From Solirubrobacter soli DSM 22325 (GTDB lineage: Bacteria; Actinomycetota; Thermoleophilia; Solirubrobacterales; Solirubrobacteraceae), in assembly GCF_000423665.1 (NCBI RefSeq), contig NZ_AUIK01000001.1:186001-250000 (forward strand): a stretch of DNA of 64,000 bases, written 5' to 3'. Of the stretch, positions 1 to 7,351 are shown piece after piece (positions within the stretch are counted from its first letter, which is position 1; each line of letters starts with the position of its first letter). A program made the translations under genes and the position numbers. The notes under the pieces are model-generated. The model was given only the letters and a program-made list of their open reading frames with translations. It did no database searches and was not told the DNA's origin.

Positions 1-493
1 CCAGCAGGCAGAGCGCGATGCCGACGACCGGCCCGAGCGCCCACGGCCCGAGGAGTCGTCCGTCCTCCCCCGCCAGCCCGCTCACGCCGAGTCCCGCCAT
101 CGCGATCGCGAGGATCACCGGCAGCCCGGCCGCGGCCAGGCCGAGGAGCGAGATCGGCAGCTTGAGCAGGAGCATCCCGGCGGCGCGCGCGAACGGGCGG
201 TTCAGGAGCAGCTCGCGGATGCCGCGACCGCGCACCGGCTCGACGGGTGGAAGGTGGGTCTCGAGCAGCCGGTTGGCCTGGCGGCGCTCGCCTTCGGCCA
301 GGCGCCACGTGAGGGTCGCGGTGCCGCGCAGGATCGGCAGCCCGACCCACAGCGGGACGAGGATCGTGCCGACCACGAGGCCGCCGCCGATCACCAGCAG
401 GTAGGTCAGGCCTTGGCCGAGCCCGACGACGAGGTAGAGCAGCGCCCGCCGCGCGGCGCGCAGGTGCGGCGAGAGATCGAGCGCCATCGTCAT
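1..493 (-). CDS. Membrane 'putative sensor' domain protein, C-terminus cut by window edge
   Basis: Reading the minus strand from the ATG at 493 gives an open frame that runs off the left edge (164 codons). The product has a short amphipathic N-terminus, two long hydrophobic stretches (about residues 18-58), then a TWRLAEGERRQANRLL block and a second hydrophobic pair (about 105-140). This is the layout of the actinobacterial Putative sensor domain (PF13796-like), often joined to a HisKA_3 kinase or placed beside a DUF4097 gene. The ATG overlaps the stop of the upstream DUF4097 gene as ATGA, so the two are translationally coupled. A second ATG at 487 is an alternative start. The C-terminus, and therefore whether a kinase follows, cannot be seen. 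Confidence 0.7.
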   Translation of the reverse strand, partial: MTMALDLSPHLRAARRALLYLVVGLGQGLTYLLVIGGGLVVGTILVPLWVGLPILRGTATLTWRLAEGERRQANRLLETHLPPVEPVRGRGIRELLLNRPFARAAGMLLLKLPISLLGLAAAGLPVILAIAMAGLGVSGLAGEDGRLLGPWALGPVVGIALCLL

Positions 494-1230
494 GACGCGG
501 CCTCGACCGTGACGTCGCCGCTGGTGCTCAGCGCCTGGATCTGGAAGGGCGCGTCGGGGGCGTTGGTGAGGCCGCGCACGCGGACCGCGCCTGAGTCGCT
601 CTGGGCGTCGATCTGGTATCGGCCCGCGGGAACGACCGCGCGGACGTCGCCGGCGCGCGAGCGCAGCTCGAGCCGGTCGGCGGAGCACTCGGCCATCGCG
701 CGGACGCTGCCGCTGTCGGACGCCGCGCGCAGCTGGAAGCCGCAGAAGCCGCTCGCGGCGATCGGGCCGGAGCCGGTGTTGACCGAGACCGACGAGCGAA
801 CCCCGGTCAGGCTGACCGACCCGCTGCCGGTCTGGATGTCGAGCGGGACGTTGTCGGGCACCGCGAGCCGGTAGGAGGCGCGGCAGGAGCCGAGCACCTG
901 GTCCGGGCAGCGCGAGGTGATCGTGAGCGTCCCGTCCTTGACCGAGCGCGCCTCGCGGCTGGGCGCGCCGTACGCGAAGCGGTCGACGCGGCGCACCTCG
1001 ACCGCCGCGGCGCCGCCGTCGATCTCCACGTCGGCGTCGCCGAGGTCGAGCCGGATGCCCGACAGGTCGCCGAGCACGCGGTAGCTCGTGGTACGGGTCT
1101 CGCGCGAAGCGGCCCACCAGATCGCGAGCGTCCCCGCCGCGACCAGCAGCAGCACCACGGAGACGGTGACCAGCCACCACCAAGCCGCCGCGCTCGCCGG
1201 CGCGGTCGGCGACTCAGATCGCCCCTGCAT
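490..1230 (-). CDS. DUF4097-type membrane-anchored beta-strand repeat protein
   Basis: The protein has 246 residues, with a single hydrophobic anchor at about residues 15-40 (AAWWWLVTVSVVLLLVAAG). It is followed by a region of short repeated beta units such as GSGSVSLTGV, NTGSGPIAASG and SDSGAVRVRGL. That right-handed beta architecture is typical of DUF4097 (putative adhesin) proteins, which are extracytoplasmic and of unknown function. I chose the ATG at 1230 because the frame upstream of it lacks coding character and the hydrophobic anchor then sits at a normal distance from the N-terminus. It is the first gene of a two-gene minus-strand unit with the sensor protein at the window edge. Confidence 0.75.
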   Translation of the reverse strand: MQGRSESPTAPASAAAWWWLVTVSVVLLLVAAGTLAIWWAASRETRTTSYRVLGDLSGIRLDLGDADVEIDGGAAAVEVRRVDRFAYGAPSREARSVKDGTLTITSRCPDQVLGSCRASYRLAVPDNVPLDIQTGSGSVSLTGVRSSVSVNTGSGPIAASGFCGFQLRAASDSGSVRAMAECSADRLELRSRAGDVRAVVPAGRYQIDAQSDSGAVRVRGLTNAPDAPFQIQALSTSGDVTVEAAS

Positions 1231-1420
1231 GGGCGGATCTTCTGTGACCGTCACAGGCGTACCGTAGTGGGGCGGACGGTGCGGCTGACCACACCATCGT
1301 TCACCTGTCTCCCGTAATGGACCCGTTGCGCACGCGTGGAAATATCCACACCGTTCCCGAAAGGACATGACCAGGCCCACGGATGGGCCGCTCTCTCTCC
1401 TCGCACCGGCCCCAGGGCGC

Positions 1421-1790
1421 CCTTTCTCCCCCCCGACGTCCGCCGGCCGGCCAGCACCTTCGAGCCGTCGCGTCTGACCAACGCGGCGGCTCATTTCGTT
1501 AATACGCCGCGCTCCTTATGAGATCGCAAGGTCTTATCAAGGTGACGCCAAGGTTTGCCCGCGAGCATGGTCGTCGTTCCCTCCGCTCCGGCCCTGGACA
1601 GTTCCTCTCTCTCCCCGACGTCTGCTGGCCGTTTATGAGCCTTCAGGGCCGTCGCGCCTGACCAGCGCGGCGGCCCACCCTCCCTTAAGCGACCGGGGGG
1701 CTGCCGCCCCCCGGACCCCTCGCTTTACGGATTCCCCCACCTGGGGTCGCAAGGTGGCCCCAAGGCGCTCCCAAGGTCGTCCTGGGACAG
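1421..1790. repeat. Diverged tandem duplication of a non-coding segment
   Basis: Two related copies lie head to tail. Copy A (about 1421-1550) and copy B (about 1604-1790) share CCCCGACGTC, then GCCGTCGCG, CTGACCA and CGCGGCGGC in the same order, with roughly three quarters identity over the first 70 bases. Both later carry a CGCAAGGT...CCAAGGT block. Copy B is longer because the hairpin at 1687-1725 interrupts it. Spacing between copies is about 185 bases. Neither copy is coding. Confidence 0.55.
1687..1725. terminator. GC-rich hairpin, same 22-base core as at 4248
   Basis: A perfect 9-bp stem CCGGGGGGC / GCCCCCCGG (1693-1701 and 1706-1714) with a TGCC loop is flanked by a second complementary pair, AAGCGA (1687-1692) and TCGCTT (1720-1725). 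The 22-base core is identical to the hairpin at 4248-4269. There is no U-tract, so termination is inferred from structure only; it may equally be a dispersed repeat. Confidence 0.45.
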
Positions 1791-1801
1791 TTGATCCCAC
1801 G

Positions 1802-1927
1802 ATGACCCCGCCGCTGGACTACATCGACTGCAGCCTCCCGCACGAGGAGATGACGCTCGGCGAGTACCGCCGCACGCGCGTCGCCCCGCCCGCGCCGCGC
1901 CGCCGTCTTCGCCGCCTGTTCCGCTAG
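1802..1927 (+). CDS. Small basic hypothetical protein, 41 aa
   Basis: A 41-codon frame begins MTPPLDYIDCSLPHEEMTLG and ends in an Arg-rich tail (RRRLRRLFR). Nearly every third codon position is G or C, like the neighbouring real genes, which argues for coding. It is too short for most gene callers. No strong ribosome-binding site is visible. The stop lies 17 bases before the TrpB2 start, so the two may be co-transcribed. I do not recognise a family. It could be a chance frame in GC-rich DNA. Confidence 0.45.
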   Translation: MTPPLDYIDCSLPHEEMTLGEYRRTRVAPPAPRRRLRRLFR

Positions 1928-1944
1928 CAGCGTAGGCTCGCTCC

Positions 1945-3309
1945 ATGAGCGAGCCGACGAAGTTCCTGCTGGGCGAGGACGCCATCCCGACGCACTGGGT
2001 CAACCTGCTCCCCGACCTCCCGGGCGAGCCGCTCCCGCCGCTGAACCCGGGGACCGGTGAGCCCGCCGGCCCCGGCGACCTGGCGCCGATCTTCCCGATG
2101 GGGCTGATCCTGCAGGAGGTCTCGGGCGACCACGAGGTCCCGATCCCGGACCCGGTCCGCGACGCCTACCGGCTGTGGCGCCCGACCCCGCTGTTCCGCG
2201 CGCACCGCCTCGAGCAGGATCTCGGCACCTCCGCGAAGATCTTCTACAAGTACGAGGGGGTCTCGCCCGCGGGCTCGCACAAGCCGAACTCCGCCGTCCC
2301 GCAGGCCTACGAGAACGCGCAGGCCGGGATCAAGAAGCTCGTCACCGAGACCGGCGCCGGGCAGTGGGGTTCGAGCCTTGCCTTCGCCTGCTCGCTCTTC
2401 GGCCTCGAGTGCGAGGTCTACATGGTCGGCTCTTCGTACGACCAGAAGCCCTACCGGCGCTCGATGATGCAGACGTGGGGCGGGACCGTGTACCGCTCGC
2501 CGTCGGACCGCACCGAGTCCGGCCGTGCGCAGGCCTCGCACCCCACGGGCTCGTTGGGGATCGCGATCTCCGAGGCGGTCGAGGTCGCCGCGCAGAACGA
2601 GCACATCAACTACGCGCTCGGCAGCGTCCTGAACCACGTGCTGCTGCATCAGACCGTGATCGGCCAGGAGGCGATGCAGCAGCTCGAGATCGCCGGCGCG
2701 TTCCCGGACGTGATCGTCGGCTGCGTCGGCGGCGGCTCGAACTTCGCCGGGCTGGTGTTCCCGTTCATCCGCGGGACGCTGCGCGGCGAGAACCAGGTCC
2801 GCTACGTCGCGGCCGAGCCCGCGGCGTGCCCGACCCTGACCCGCGGCCTCTACGCGTACGACTTCGGCGACACCGTCGGGCTGACCCCGCTGATGCCGAT
2901 GCACACGCTCGGCCACGACTTCGTCCCGCCGCCGCTGCACGCCGGCGGCCTGCGCTACCACGGCGCGGCGCCGATGATCAGCGGGCTGGTCAAGGCGGGC
3001 GTCGTCGAGCCCCGCGCCTACCGGCAGAACGAGACCTTCGAGGCCGCCGTGCGCTTCTCCCGCACCGAGGGGATCATCCCGGCGCCCGAGTCCGCCCACG
3101 CGATCCGCGGGGCGATCGAGGAGGCGCTGGCCGCGAAGGAGGCGGGTGAGGAGCGCACCATCCTGTTCGGGCTCAGCGGCCACGGCCACTTCGACCTCGC
3201 CGCGTATGACGCCTACCTGGGCGGGACGCTTGAGGATCCCGAGTTCTCGGAGGAGGATCTCGAGTCGGCGCTGGCCGCGCTGCCGGCGAACACGCCGGCC
3301 ATCGCATAA
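1945..3309 (+). CDS. trpB2: TrpB2-type tryptophan synthase beta chain
   Basis: A 454-residue PLP enzyme of the TrpB2 class (longer than TrpB1, about 400 aa), which condenses indole with serine to give tryptophan. The PLP-binding lysine is K113 in GSHKPNSA. The conserved [11 protein letters not shown] block and the glycine loop CVGGGSNF, which holds the cofactor phosphate, are both present. Like other TrpB2 it has an N-terminal extension ([15 protein letters not shown]). No trpA or other trp gene is nearby, the usual situation for TrpB2, which is thought to salvage indole or act alone. The ATG at 1945 gives the expected TrpB2 N-terminus; the Shine-Dalgarno site is weak. Confidence 0.93.
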   Translation: MSEPTKFLLGEDAIPTHWVNLLPDLPGEPLPPLNPGTGEPAGPGDLAPIFPMGLILQEVSGDHEVPIPDPVRDAYRLWRPTPLFRAHRLEQDLGTSAKIFYKYEGVSPAGSHKPNSAVPQAYENAQAGIKKLVTETGAGQWGSSLAFACSLFGLECEVYMVGSSYDQKPYRRSMMQTWGGTVYRSPSDRTESGRAQASHPTGSLGIAISEAVEVAAQNEHINYALGSVLNHVLLHQTVIGQEAMQQLEIAGAFPDVIVGCVGGGSNFAGLVFPFIRGTLRGENQVRYVAAEPAACPTLTRGLYAYDFGDTVGLTPLMPMHTLGHDFVPPPLHAGGLRYHGAAPMISGLVKAGVVEPRAYRQNETFEAAVRFSRTEGIIPAPESAHAIRGAIEEALAAKEAGEERTILFGLSGHGHFDLAAYDAYLGGTLEDPEFSEEDLESALAALPANTPAIA

Positions 3310-3327
3310 CGCGAGGGAGGTCCCGGG

Positions 3328-4245
3328 ATGCGGCAGGACATCGAGTTCGACGCTGAGGGCACGACGCTGCGGGGGTGGTTGTACGTCCCCGACAATGCGG
3401 GCGGGCCGGCGCCGACGATCGTGATGTGCCACGGGTACAGCGCGGTCAAGGAGCTGTTCCTCGACGCGTTCGCCGAGGTGTTCTGCGAGGCGGGGTTCTG
3501 CGCGCTCGTCTACGACAACCGCAACCTCGGCGCCTCGGACGGCGAGCCGCGGCAGGAGATCGACCCGTGGGCGCAGGTCCGCGACTACCGGCACGCGATC
3601 ACGTTCGCGCGCACGCTGGACGAGGTCGACTCGGACCGGATCGGGATCTGGGGCTCGAGCTATTCGGGCGCGCACGCGCTCGTCGTGGGCGCGATCGACC
3701 GGCGCGTGAAGTGCGTCGTCGCCCAGGTTCCGCTCATCTCCGGGCACGAGAACGCTCGCCGGCTGGTGCGGGCGGACCTGATCAAGCCGACCCAGGACAT
3801 GTTCGACGCCGACCGCGAGGCGCGCGCCCGCGGCGAGGCGCCGATGACGATCCCGGTGGTCGCGCCCGAGGGCGAGCCCTGCGCGCTGCCGACCGCGGAC
3901 TCCTACGAGTGGTTCACGACGAGCGGGTCCGACCGTGCGCCGTCGTGGATCAACGAGTGCACGCTGCGCAGCGTCGAGATGTTCTGGGAGTACGAGCCGG
4001 GCACGTACCTGGCGTGGATCTCACCCACGCCGCTGCTGATGGTCGTCGCGCAGGGCGATCACCTGACGGTGTCGGACCTCGCGATCGACGCGTTCGAGCG
4101 GGCGCGTGAGCCGAAGAGGCTCGAACTGCTCTCAGGCGGGCACTTCGACGCCTACATCGCGGACTTCGAGCGTTCCAGCGGGGCGGCGCGGGACTGGTTC
4201 GTGCAGCACCTGACGGCGGGCACGCGGGTGCCCGCGATGACCTAG
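3328..4245 (+). CDS. Alpha/beta hydrolase with GxSYxG nucleophile elbow
   Basis: A 305-residue cytoplasmic alpha/beta-hydrolase fold. The oxyanion region is CHGY (residues 34-37). The nucleophile is S111 in GSSYSG, the Ser-Tyr elbow seen in CocE/X-Pro dipeptidyl-peptidase-type hydrolases. The likely acid and base are D244 (QGDH) and H272 (GGHFDAY). A clear GGGAGG ribosome-binding site (3315-3320) precedes the ATG. The substrate cannot be inferred. It follows TrpB2 by 18 bases, so the pair may be one transcript. A related fold occurs at 46934-47806. Confidence 0.85.
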   Translation: MRQDIEFDAEGTTLRGWLYVPDNAGGPAPTIVMCHGYSAVKELFLDAFAEVFCEAGFCALVYDNRNLGASDGEPRQEIDPWAQVRDYRHAITFARTLDEVDSDRIGIWGSSYSGAHALVVGAIDRRVKCVVAQVPLISGHENARRLVRADLIKPTQDMFDADREARARGEAPMTIPVVAPEGEPCALPTADSYEWFTTSGSDRAPSWINECTLRSVEMFWEYEPGTYLAWISPTPLLMVVAQGDHLTVSDLAIDAFERAREPKRLELLSGGHFDAYIADFERSSGAARDWFVQHLTAGTRVPAMT

Positions 4246-4247
4246 AA

Positions 4248-4269
4248 CCGGGGGGCTGCCGCCCCCCGG
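4248..4269. terminator. Bidirectional hairpin between convergent genes
   Basis: A perfect 9-bp stem CCGGGGGGC / GCCCCCCGG with a TGCC loop lies between the stop of the hydrolase and the stop of the minus-strand anti-sigma gene. It is identical in sequence to the core of the hairpin at 1687-1725. The convergent placement fits a shared terminator. Confidence 0.6.
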
Positions 4270-4279
4270 AGCCCCCCGC

Positions 4280-4756
4280 TTAAACGGCGACGAGGCGGGC
4301 CGCCTGGCGTTCAGCGCGGCCCGCAACCGTCCGTGCGACGGGGCGGCCGTGCGGGCCGGCGGCGCCCATCAACAGGAAGTGGGCGGCGACGCACGTCCCT
4401 TTGCCCTTGCTGGAGATGATCACGCTGTCGGCGAGGTCGGCGATCAGCGGCATGCCGAGCCCGACGCCCGGCGAGTCGGTGCGCGGGTGCATGCCGAGGC
4501 CGTCGTCGGTCACGGAGACCTCGACGCCCTCCTCGTGCAGGTCGGCGGTGACGCGGACCGCGCCGGGACGCTCGCGGTCGCGGTAGGCGTGCAGCACGGC
4601 GTTGGTCACGGCTTCGGAAACGACGACGCCGACGGCGTCGCGGTCGACGGCGATCCCCGTCAGCGCATCCAGCACCGCGCGACGCGCAAGCGAGACGCTC
4701 TGTGGCTCAGCCGGTAGATCCACGTCGAGCAGGTGGGCGGGAGCAACCTGTCTCAT
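4280..4756 (-). CDS. RsbW-like anti-sigma factor / HATPase_c_2 kinase
   Basis: A 158-residue GHKL ATPase. The N-box reads SEAVTNAVLHAY (about residues 47-58) and the G1 box VTDDGLGMHPR, followed by GVGLGMPLIADLAD. There is no histidine phosphoacceptor domain, so it is a serine-kinase/anti-sigma type protein (HATPase_c_2), acting in partner switching on an STAS antagonist or directly on a sigma factor. No sigma or STAS gene is adjacent; a SpoIIE-type phosphatase, the usual opposing enzyme, is at 27523. A 25-residue basic tail follows the fold. Confidence 0.82.
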   Translation of the reverse strand: MRQVAPAHLLDVDLPAEPQSVSLARRAVLDALTGIAVDRDAVGVVVSEAVTNAVLHAYRDRERPGAVRVTADLHEEGVEVSVTDDGLGMHPRTDSPGVGLGMPLIADLADSVIISSKGKGTCVAAHFLLMGAAGPHGRPVARTVAGRAERQAARLVAV

Positions 4757-4806
4757 CGCTTAGGGGTATGCCCCGAGGCGAGTGGTTTACACCCGCGCAG
4801 GGGTCA

Positions 4807-5268
4807 TCACTCCGACGAGTCCTGGATCAGACGGTCCAGAAACGCGGCCTGTGCGGGATTGATGCGCTCCCGCGCCTCGTCGAGGGTGAACCACTGGGCG
4901 CGATCGACCTCGGGGAACTCGGCCTGCCGCCCCGACCGCGGCGGCCACTCCATCGTGAAGGTGTTCGAGCGGATCGCCTCCGCGTCGAGGTCGCCCTCGA
5001 GCGCGTAGGCCTGCACGACCTTCCCGGACTTCTGCTTGACCGTCCCCAGGTCGGCGAGGTCGTGCGCGTCGGGCTTGGTGCCGGTCTCCTCCTCGAACTC
5101 GCGCACCGCGGCCTGGAGCGATTCCTCGGCCTGGTCGTGCTCGCCCTTCGGGATCGACCACGCGCCGAGGTCCTTCTTGGCCCAGAACGGGCCACCGGGA
5201 TGCACGAGCAGCACCTCCAGCTCGGCGGTGCGACGGAACAGCAGGATGCCGGAGCTGCGCTTGGCCAT
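4807..5268 (-). CDS. Nudix (MutT-type) hydrolase
   Basis: A 153-residue protein with a complete Nudix box at residues 42-64 (G-x5-E-x7-REFEEETGT), the Mg-binding site for cleaving nucleoside diphosphates linked to another group. The N-terminus, AKRSSGILLFRR, resembles the diadenosine-polyphosphate/NTP-type Nudix proteins often annotated as NUDIX domain-containing protein. Substrate unknown. It lies 50 bases upstream of, and on the same strand as, the anti-sigma gene. Confidence 0.88.
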   Translation of the reverse strand: MAKRSSGILLFRRTAELEVLLVHPGGPFWAKKDLGAWSIPKGEHDQAEESLQAAVREFEEETGTKPDAHDLADLGTVKQKSGKVVQAYALEGDLDAEAIRSNTFTMEWPPRSGRQAEFPEVDRAQWFTLDEARERINPAQAAFLDRLIQDSSE

Positions 5269-5297
5269 TGGTCACAGTTTCGCGCGTCGGTTCCTAG

Positions 5298-5450
5298 CTC
5301 GACGCCGACGACATCGCCGACCTCTACGACGCCCACGCCCGCGCGCTCGTCACCTTCTTCGCGCGGCGCACGTTCGACGTCGCCGCCGCGACCGCGACCG
5401 CACGCTTCCAGGACGGGCGGGAGGTGACCCGGACGCTGTACTCGGAGTGA
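5298..5450 (+). pseudogene. Remnant of an ECF/sigma-70 family sigma factor
   Basis: A 50-codon open stretch with no usable start codon (a TAG sits directly before it) reads DLYDAHARALVTFFARRTFDVAA, which matches the start of region 2 of ECF-type sigma factors (typically LYRAHARALLAFFARRT). It then passes straight into an unrelated-looking tail ending in TRTLYSE and a stop. The rest of region 2 and all of region 4 are missing, so this looks like an internally deleted relic. It lies in the gap between the Nudix gene and the FAD oxidase. Confidence 0.55.
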
Positions 5451-5465
5451 CGTAAGGTCCAGGCG

Positions 5466-6830
5466 ATGGGCTTGCAGGAGGAGCTGATCGCCGAGCTCGA
5501 CTCGGACCGTGTCGTCACCGGCGCCGACGAGCTGCGCCGGCACGGCACCGACGAGGGCTGGCACTCCGCGGCCGCGCCGGACTTCGTCGTGTACCCGCGC
5601 GACAGCGAGGAGGCGGCGGCGGTCGTCCGCCTGTGCGCGAAGCACCGGACGCCGATCGTCCCGTTCGGCGCCGGCACGAGCCTCGAAGGCCACGTCGCCG
5701 CGCTCCGGGGCGGCGTCTCGATCGACACCGCGCTGATGAACCGCATCCTGCGCCTGAGCGTCGAGGACATGGACGTGACCGTGCAGGCAGGCGTCACCCG
5801 CCGCCAGCTCGACGAGAAGCTCCGGCCCGAAGGCGTGTTCTTCAGCGTCGACCCCGGCGCGGACGCGAGCATCGGCGGCATGGCGGCGACCGGCGCGTCC
5901 GGGACGACCAGCGTCCGCTACGGAACGATGCGCGAGAACGTCCTCAGCCTCACCGTCGTCACGGCCGACGGCGAGATCGTGAGAACCCGCTCGCGCGCCC
6001 GCAAGTCGAGTGCCGGCTACGACCTCACGCGACTGTTCATCGGCTCCGAGGGCACGCTCGGCCTGATCACCGAGGTCACGCTGCGCGTCCAGCCGACCCC
6101 CGAGGCGATGACCGCCGCGACGGCCGCCTTCCCGAGCCTCGACGCCGCCGTCGACACCGTGATCGAGGTGCTCGCCCACGCGATCCCGATCGCCCGCATG
6201 GAGATCGCCGACGACGTCCAGATCGACGCCGTCAACCAGCACTTCGGCCTCGACCTCGAGGTCGCCCCCACGCTCTTCCTCGAGTTCCACGGCACGCCGG
6301 CCGAGACGCGGGCGCAGGCCGAGGAGACGAAGGAGATCGCCGAGGCCCACGGCGTCCACGGCTTCGCGTTCGCGCAGGACGAGGCCGAGCGCCGCCGCCT
6401 CTGGCACGCCCGCCACGGCGCCTACGAGGCCGGCCGCGCGCTCCGCCCCGGCAGCCAGGGGTTCACCACCGACGCCTGCGTCCCGATCTCCAAGCTCGCC
6501 GAGACGATCGCCGAGACCAAACGCGACCTCGACGCCTCCGGCCTGATCGCCCCGATCGTCGGCCACGTCGGCGACGGCAACTTCCACCTCGCGATCCTCG
6601 TCGACCCGGACGACGGCGACGAACTCCAACGCGCCATCGACCTCAACGACCGCCTGGTGAGGCGCGCCATCGACGCTGAGGGAACCTGCACCGGCGAGCA
6701 TGGCGTGGGCTACGGCAAGTCGGAGTTCCTGGAGCTCGAGCACGGGCCGGTCGCCGTGGCGATGATGCGCGCGATCAAGTCAGCATTGGATCCGGACGGT
6801 CTGTTCAATCCGGGGAAGGTCGCAGGCTAG
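5466..6830 (+). CDS. FAD-binding D-lactate/glycolate dehydrogenase (GlcD/Dld family)
   Basis: A 454-residue flavoprotein with an N-terminal PCMH-type FAD domain (VYPRDSEEAAAVVRLC, then the pyrophosphate loop PFGAGTSLEGH) and a C-terminal FAD-oxidase domain with HVGDGNFHLAI and GEHGVGYGK. This is the VAO/PCMH family of GlcD and cytochrome-linked D-lactate dehydrogenases, which oxidise a 2-hydroxy acid and pass electrons to quinone or cytochrome. No glcE or glcF partner is present, so a single-subunit D-lactate dehydrogenase is the better guess. The hydrogenase cluster starts 63 bases downstream on the same strand. Confidence 0.88.
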   Translation: MGLQEELIAELDSDRVVTGADELRRHGTDEGWHSAAAPDFVVYPRDSEEAAAVVRLCAKHRTPIVPFGAGTSLEGHVAALRGGVSIDTALMNRILRLSVEDMDVTVQAGVTRRQLDEKLRPEGVFFSVDPGADASIGGMAATGASGTTSVRYGTMRENVLSLTVVTADGEIVRTRSRARKSSAGYDLTRLFIGSEGTLGLITEVTLRVQPTPEAMTAATAAFPSLDAAVDTVIEVLAHAIPIARMEIADDVQIDAVNQHFGLDLEVAPTLFLEFHGTPAETRAQAEETKEIAEAHGVHGFAFAQDEAERRRLWHARHGAYEAGRALRPGSQGFTTDACVPISKLAETIAETKRDLDASGLIAPIVGHVGDGNFHLAILVDPDDGDELQRAIDLNDRLVRRAIDAEGTCTGEHGVGYGKSEFLELEHGPVAVAMMRAIKSALDPDGLFNPGKVAG

Positions 6831-6893
6831 ATTCGAGAGTGATACAACTGCCACGAGGTCCGCACCGGGCTTCGCCGACCGAGGAGTGACGAC
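6831..6893 (+). promoter_or_regulatory. Leader of the hydrogenase cluster, with SD GAGGAG
   Basis: This 63-base gap is the only non-coding space upstream of the 12.6-kb hydrogenase cluster. GAGGAG at 6881-6886 sits 7 bases before the GTG start of hypC and settles that start. I see no convincing -35/-10 pair; TGATACAACT at about 6839-6848 is a possible -10-like box. The cluster may also be read from the upstream FAD oxidase promoter. Confidence 0.45.
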
Positions 6894-7160
6894 GTGTGCC
6901 TGGCCATCCCCGGCCAGATCGTGGAAGTCGTCGACGAGTCCAATCAACTCGCCCGGGTCGACGTAGCCGGGGTCCGGCGGACCGTGAACATCGGCCTGTT
7001 CGATGACCTCGGGCCCGGGGACTGGGTGTTGATCCACGTCGGATTCGCGATCTCGGTGATCGACGAGGATGAGGCGCGGGCGACCCGCGAGCTGCTCGAG
7101 GCGATGGGTGCCGAGTACGAGCAGGAGCTCACCGAGCTCAGAGCGAGCGTGATCGAGTGA
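6894..7160 (+). CDS. hypC: [NiFe]-hydrogenase maturation chaperone HypC
   Basis: An 88-residue protein starting MCLAIPGQIVEV from a GTG. The N-terminal Cys2 and the MCLxxP motif are diagnostic of HypC, which holds the Fe(CN)2CO group with HypD and delivers it to the large-subunit precursor. The beta-barrel core (VDVAGVRRTVNIGLFDDLGPGDWVLIHVGFAI) is complete. A GAGGAG site precedes it. Its stop overlaps the next start as GTGA. It is the first gene of the hydrogenase cluster. Confidence 0.95.
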   Translation: MCLAIPGQIVEVVDESNQLARVDVAGVRRTVNIGLFDDLGPGDWVLIHVGFAISVIDEDEARATRELLEAMGAEYEQELTELRASVIE

Positions 7161-7351
7161 GCTGCGAGGACGGGCACTGCGTCACGTGCGGGGATGACGG
7201 GACGCCGATGACGGTCCTGAAGATCCGCGGCGATCAAGGGCTCTGCGAGGACGACGACGGCGCGCATCACACCGTCGAGCTCGCGCTCGTCGAGGCCGAG
7301 GCGGGTGATCAGGTCCTCGTTCACGCCGGCGTTGCGCTGGTGACCCTGTGA
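7157..7351 (+). CDS. Second HypC/HupF-like protein, Cys-rich N-terminus
   Basis: A 64-residue protein whose C-terminal two thirds (PMTVLKIRGDQGLCEDDD, then HTVELALVEAEAGDQVLVHAGVAL) matches the HypC barrel, but the N-terminal MCLxxP is absent. In its place is MSCEDGHCVTCGDDG with Cys3, Cys8 and Cys11, plus Cys30. It is shorter than HypC by about 24 residues. Such a second HypC-like gene is common in actinobacterial 1h hydrogenase clusters. A role in metal-centre assembly is inferred from the fold and position. It starts at a GTG overlapping the hypC stop and ends overlapping the hypD start. Confidence 0.85.
   Translation: MSCEDGHCVTCGDDGTPMTVLKIRGDQGLCEDDDGAHHTVELALVEAEAGDQVLVHAGVALVTL

Larger units (their letters stand above)
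1231..1801. other. Intergenic region with duplicated non-coding segment
   Basis: About 570 bases separate the divergent DUF4097 gene and the small plus-strand gene at 1802. No convincing ORF is present: frames that cross the region are short and have poor codon bias. It holds a diverged tandem duplication and a hairpin, listed separately. Base composition is locally less GC-rich around 1500-1560 (TTCGTTAATACG, CTTATGAGATCG), as expected for promoters or a non-coding RNA. Confidence 0.6.

Noticed and set aside
1924..3747. 607-codon open frame antisense to the TrpB2 gene
   Set aside because: It is the GC-skew shadow of a well-supported gene, rich in Arg/Asp/Val with no recognisable domain. Similar long antisense frames (4827-6743, 10744-13287, 20093-22105 upstream part, 43626-46022, 60025-61263) were dismissed for the same reason.
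4757..4806. SigB-type promoter for the anti-sigma gene (GGGGTAT-like sequence)
   Set aside because: The best match lies on the wrong strand and lacks a GTTT box at the right spacing.
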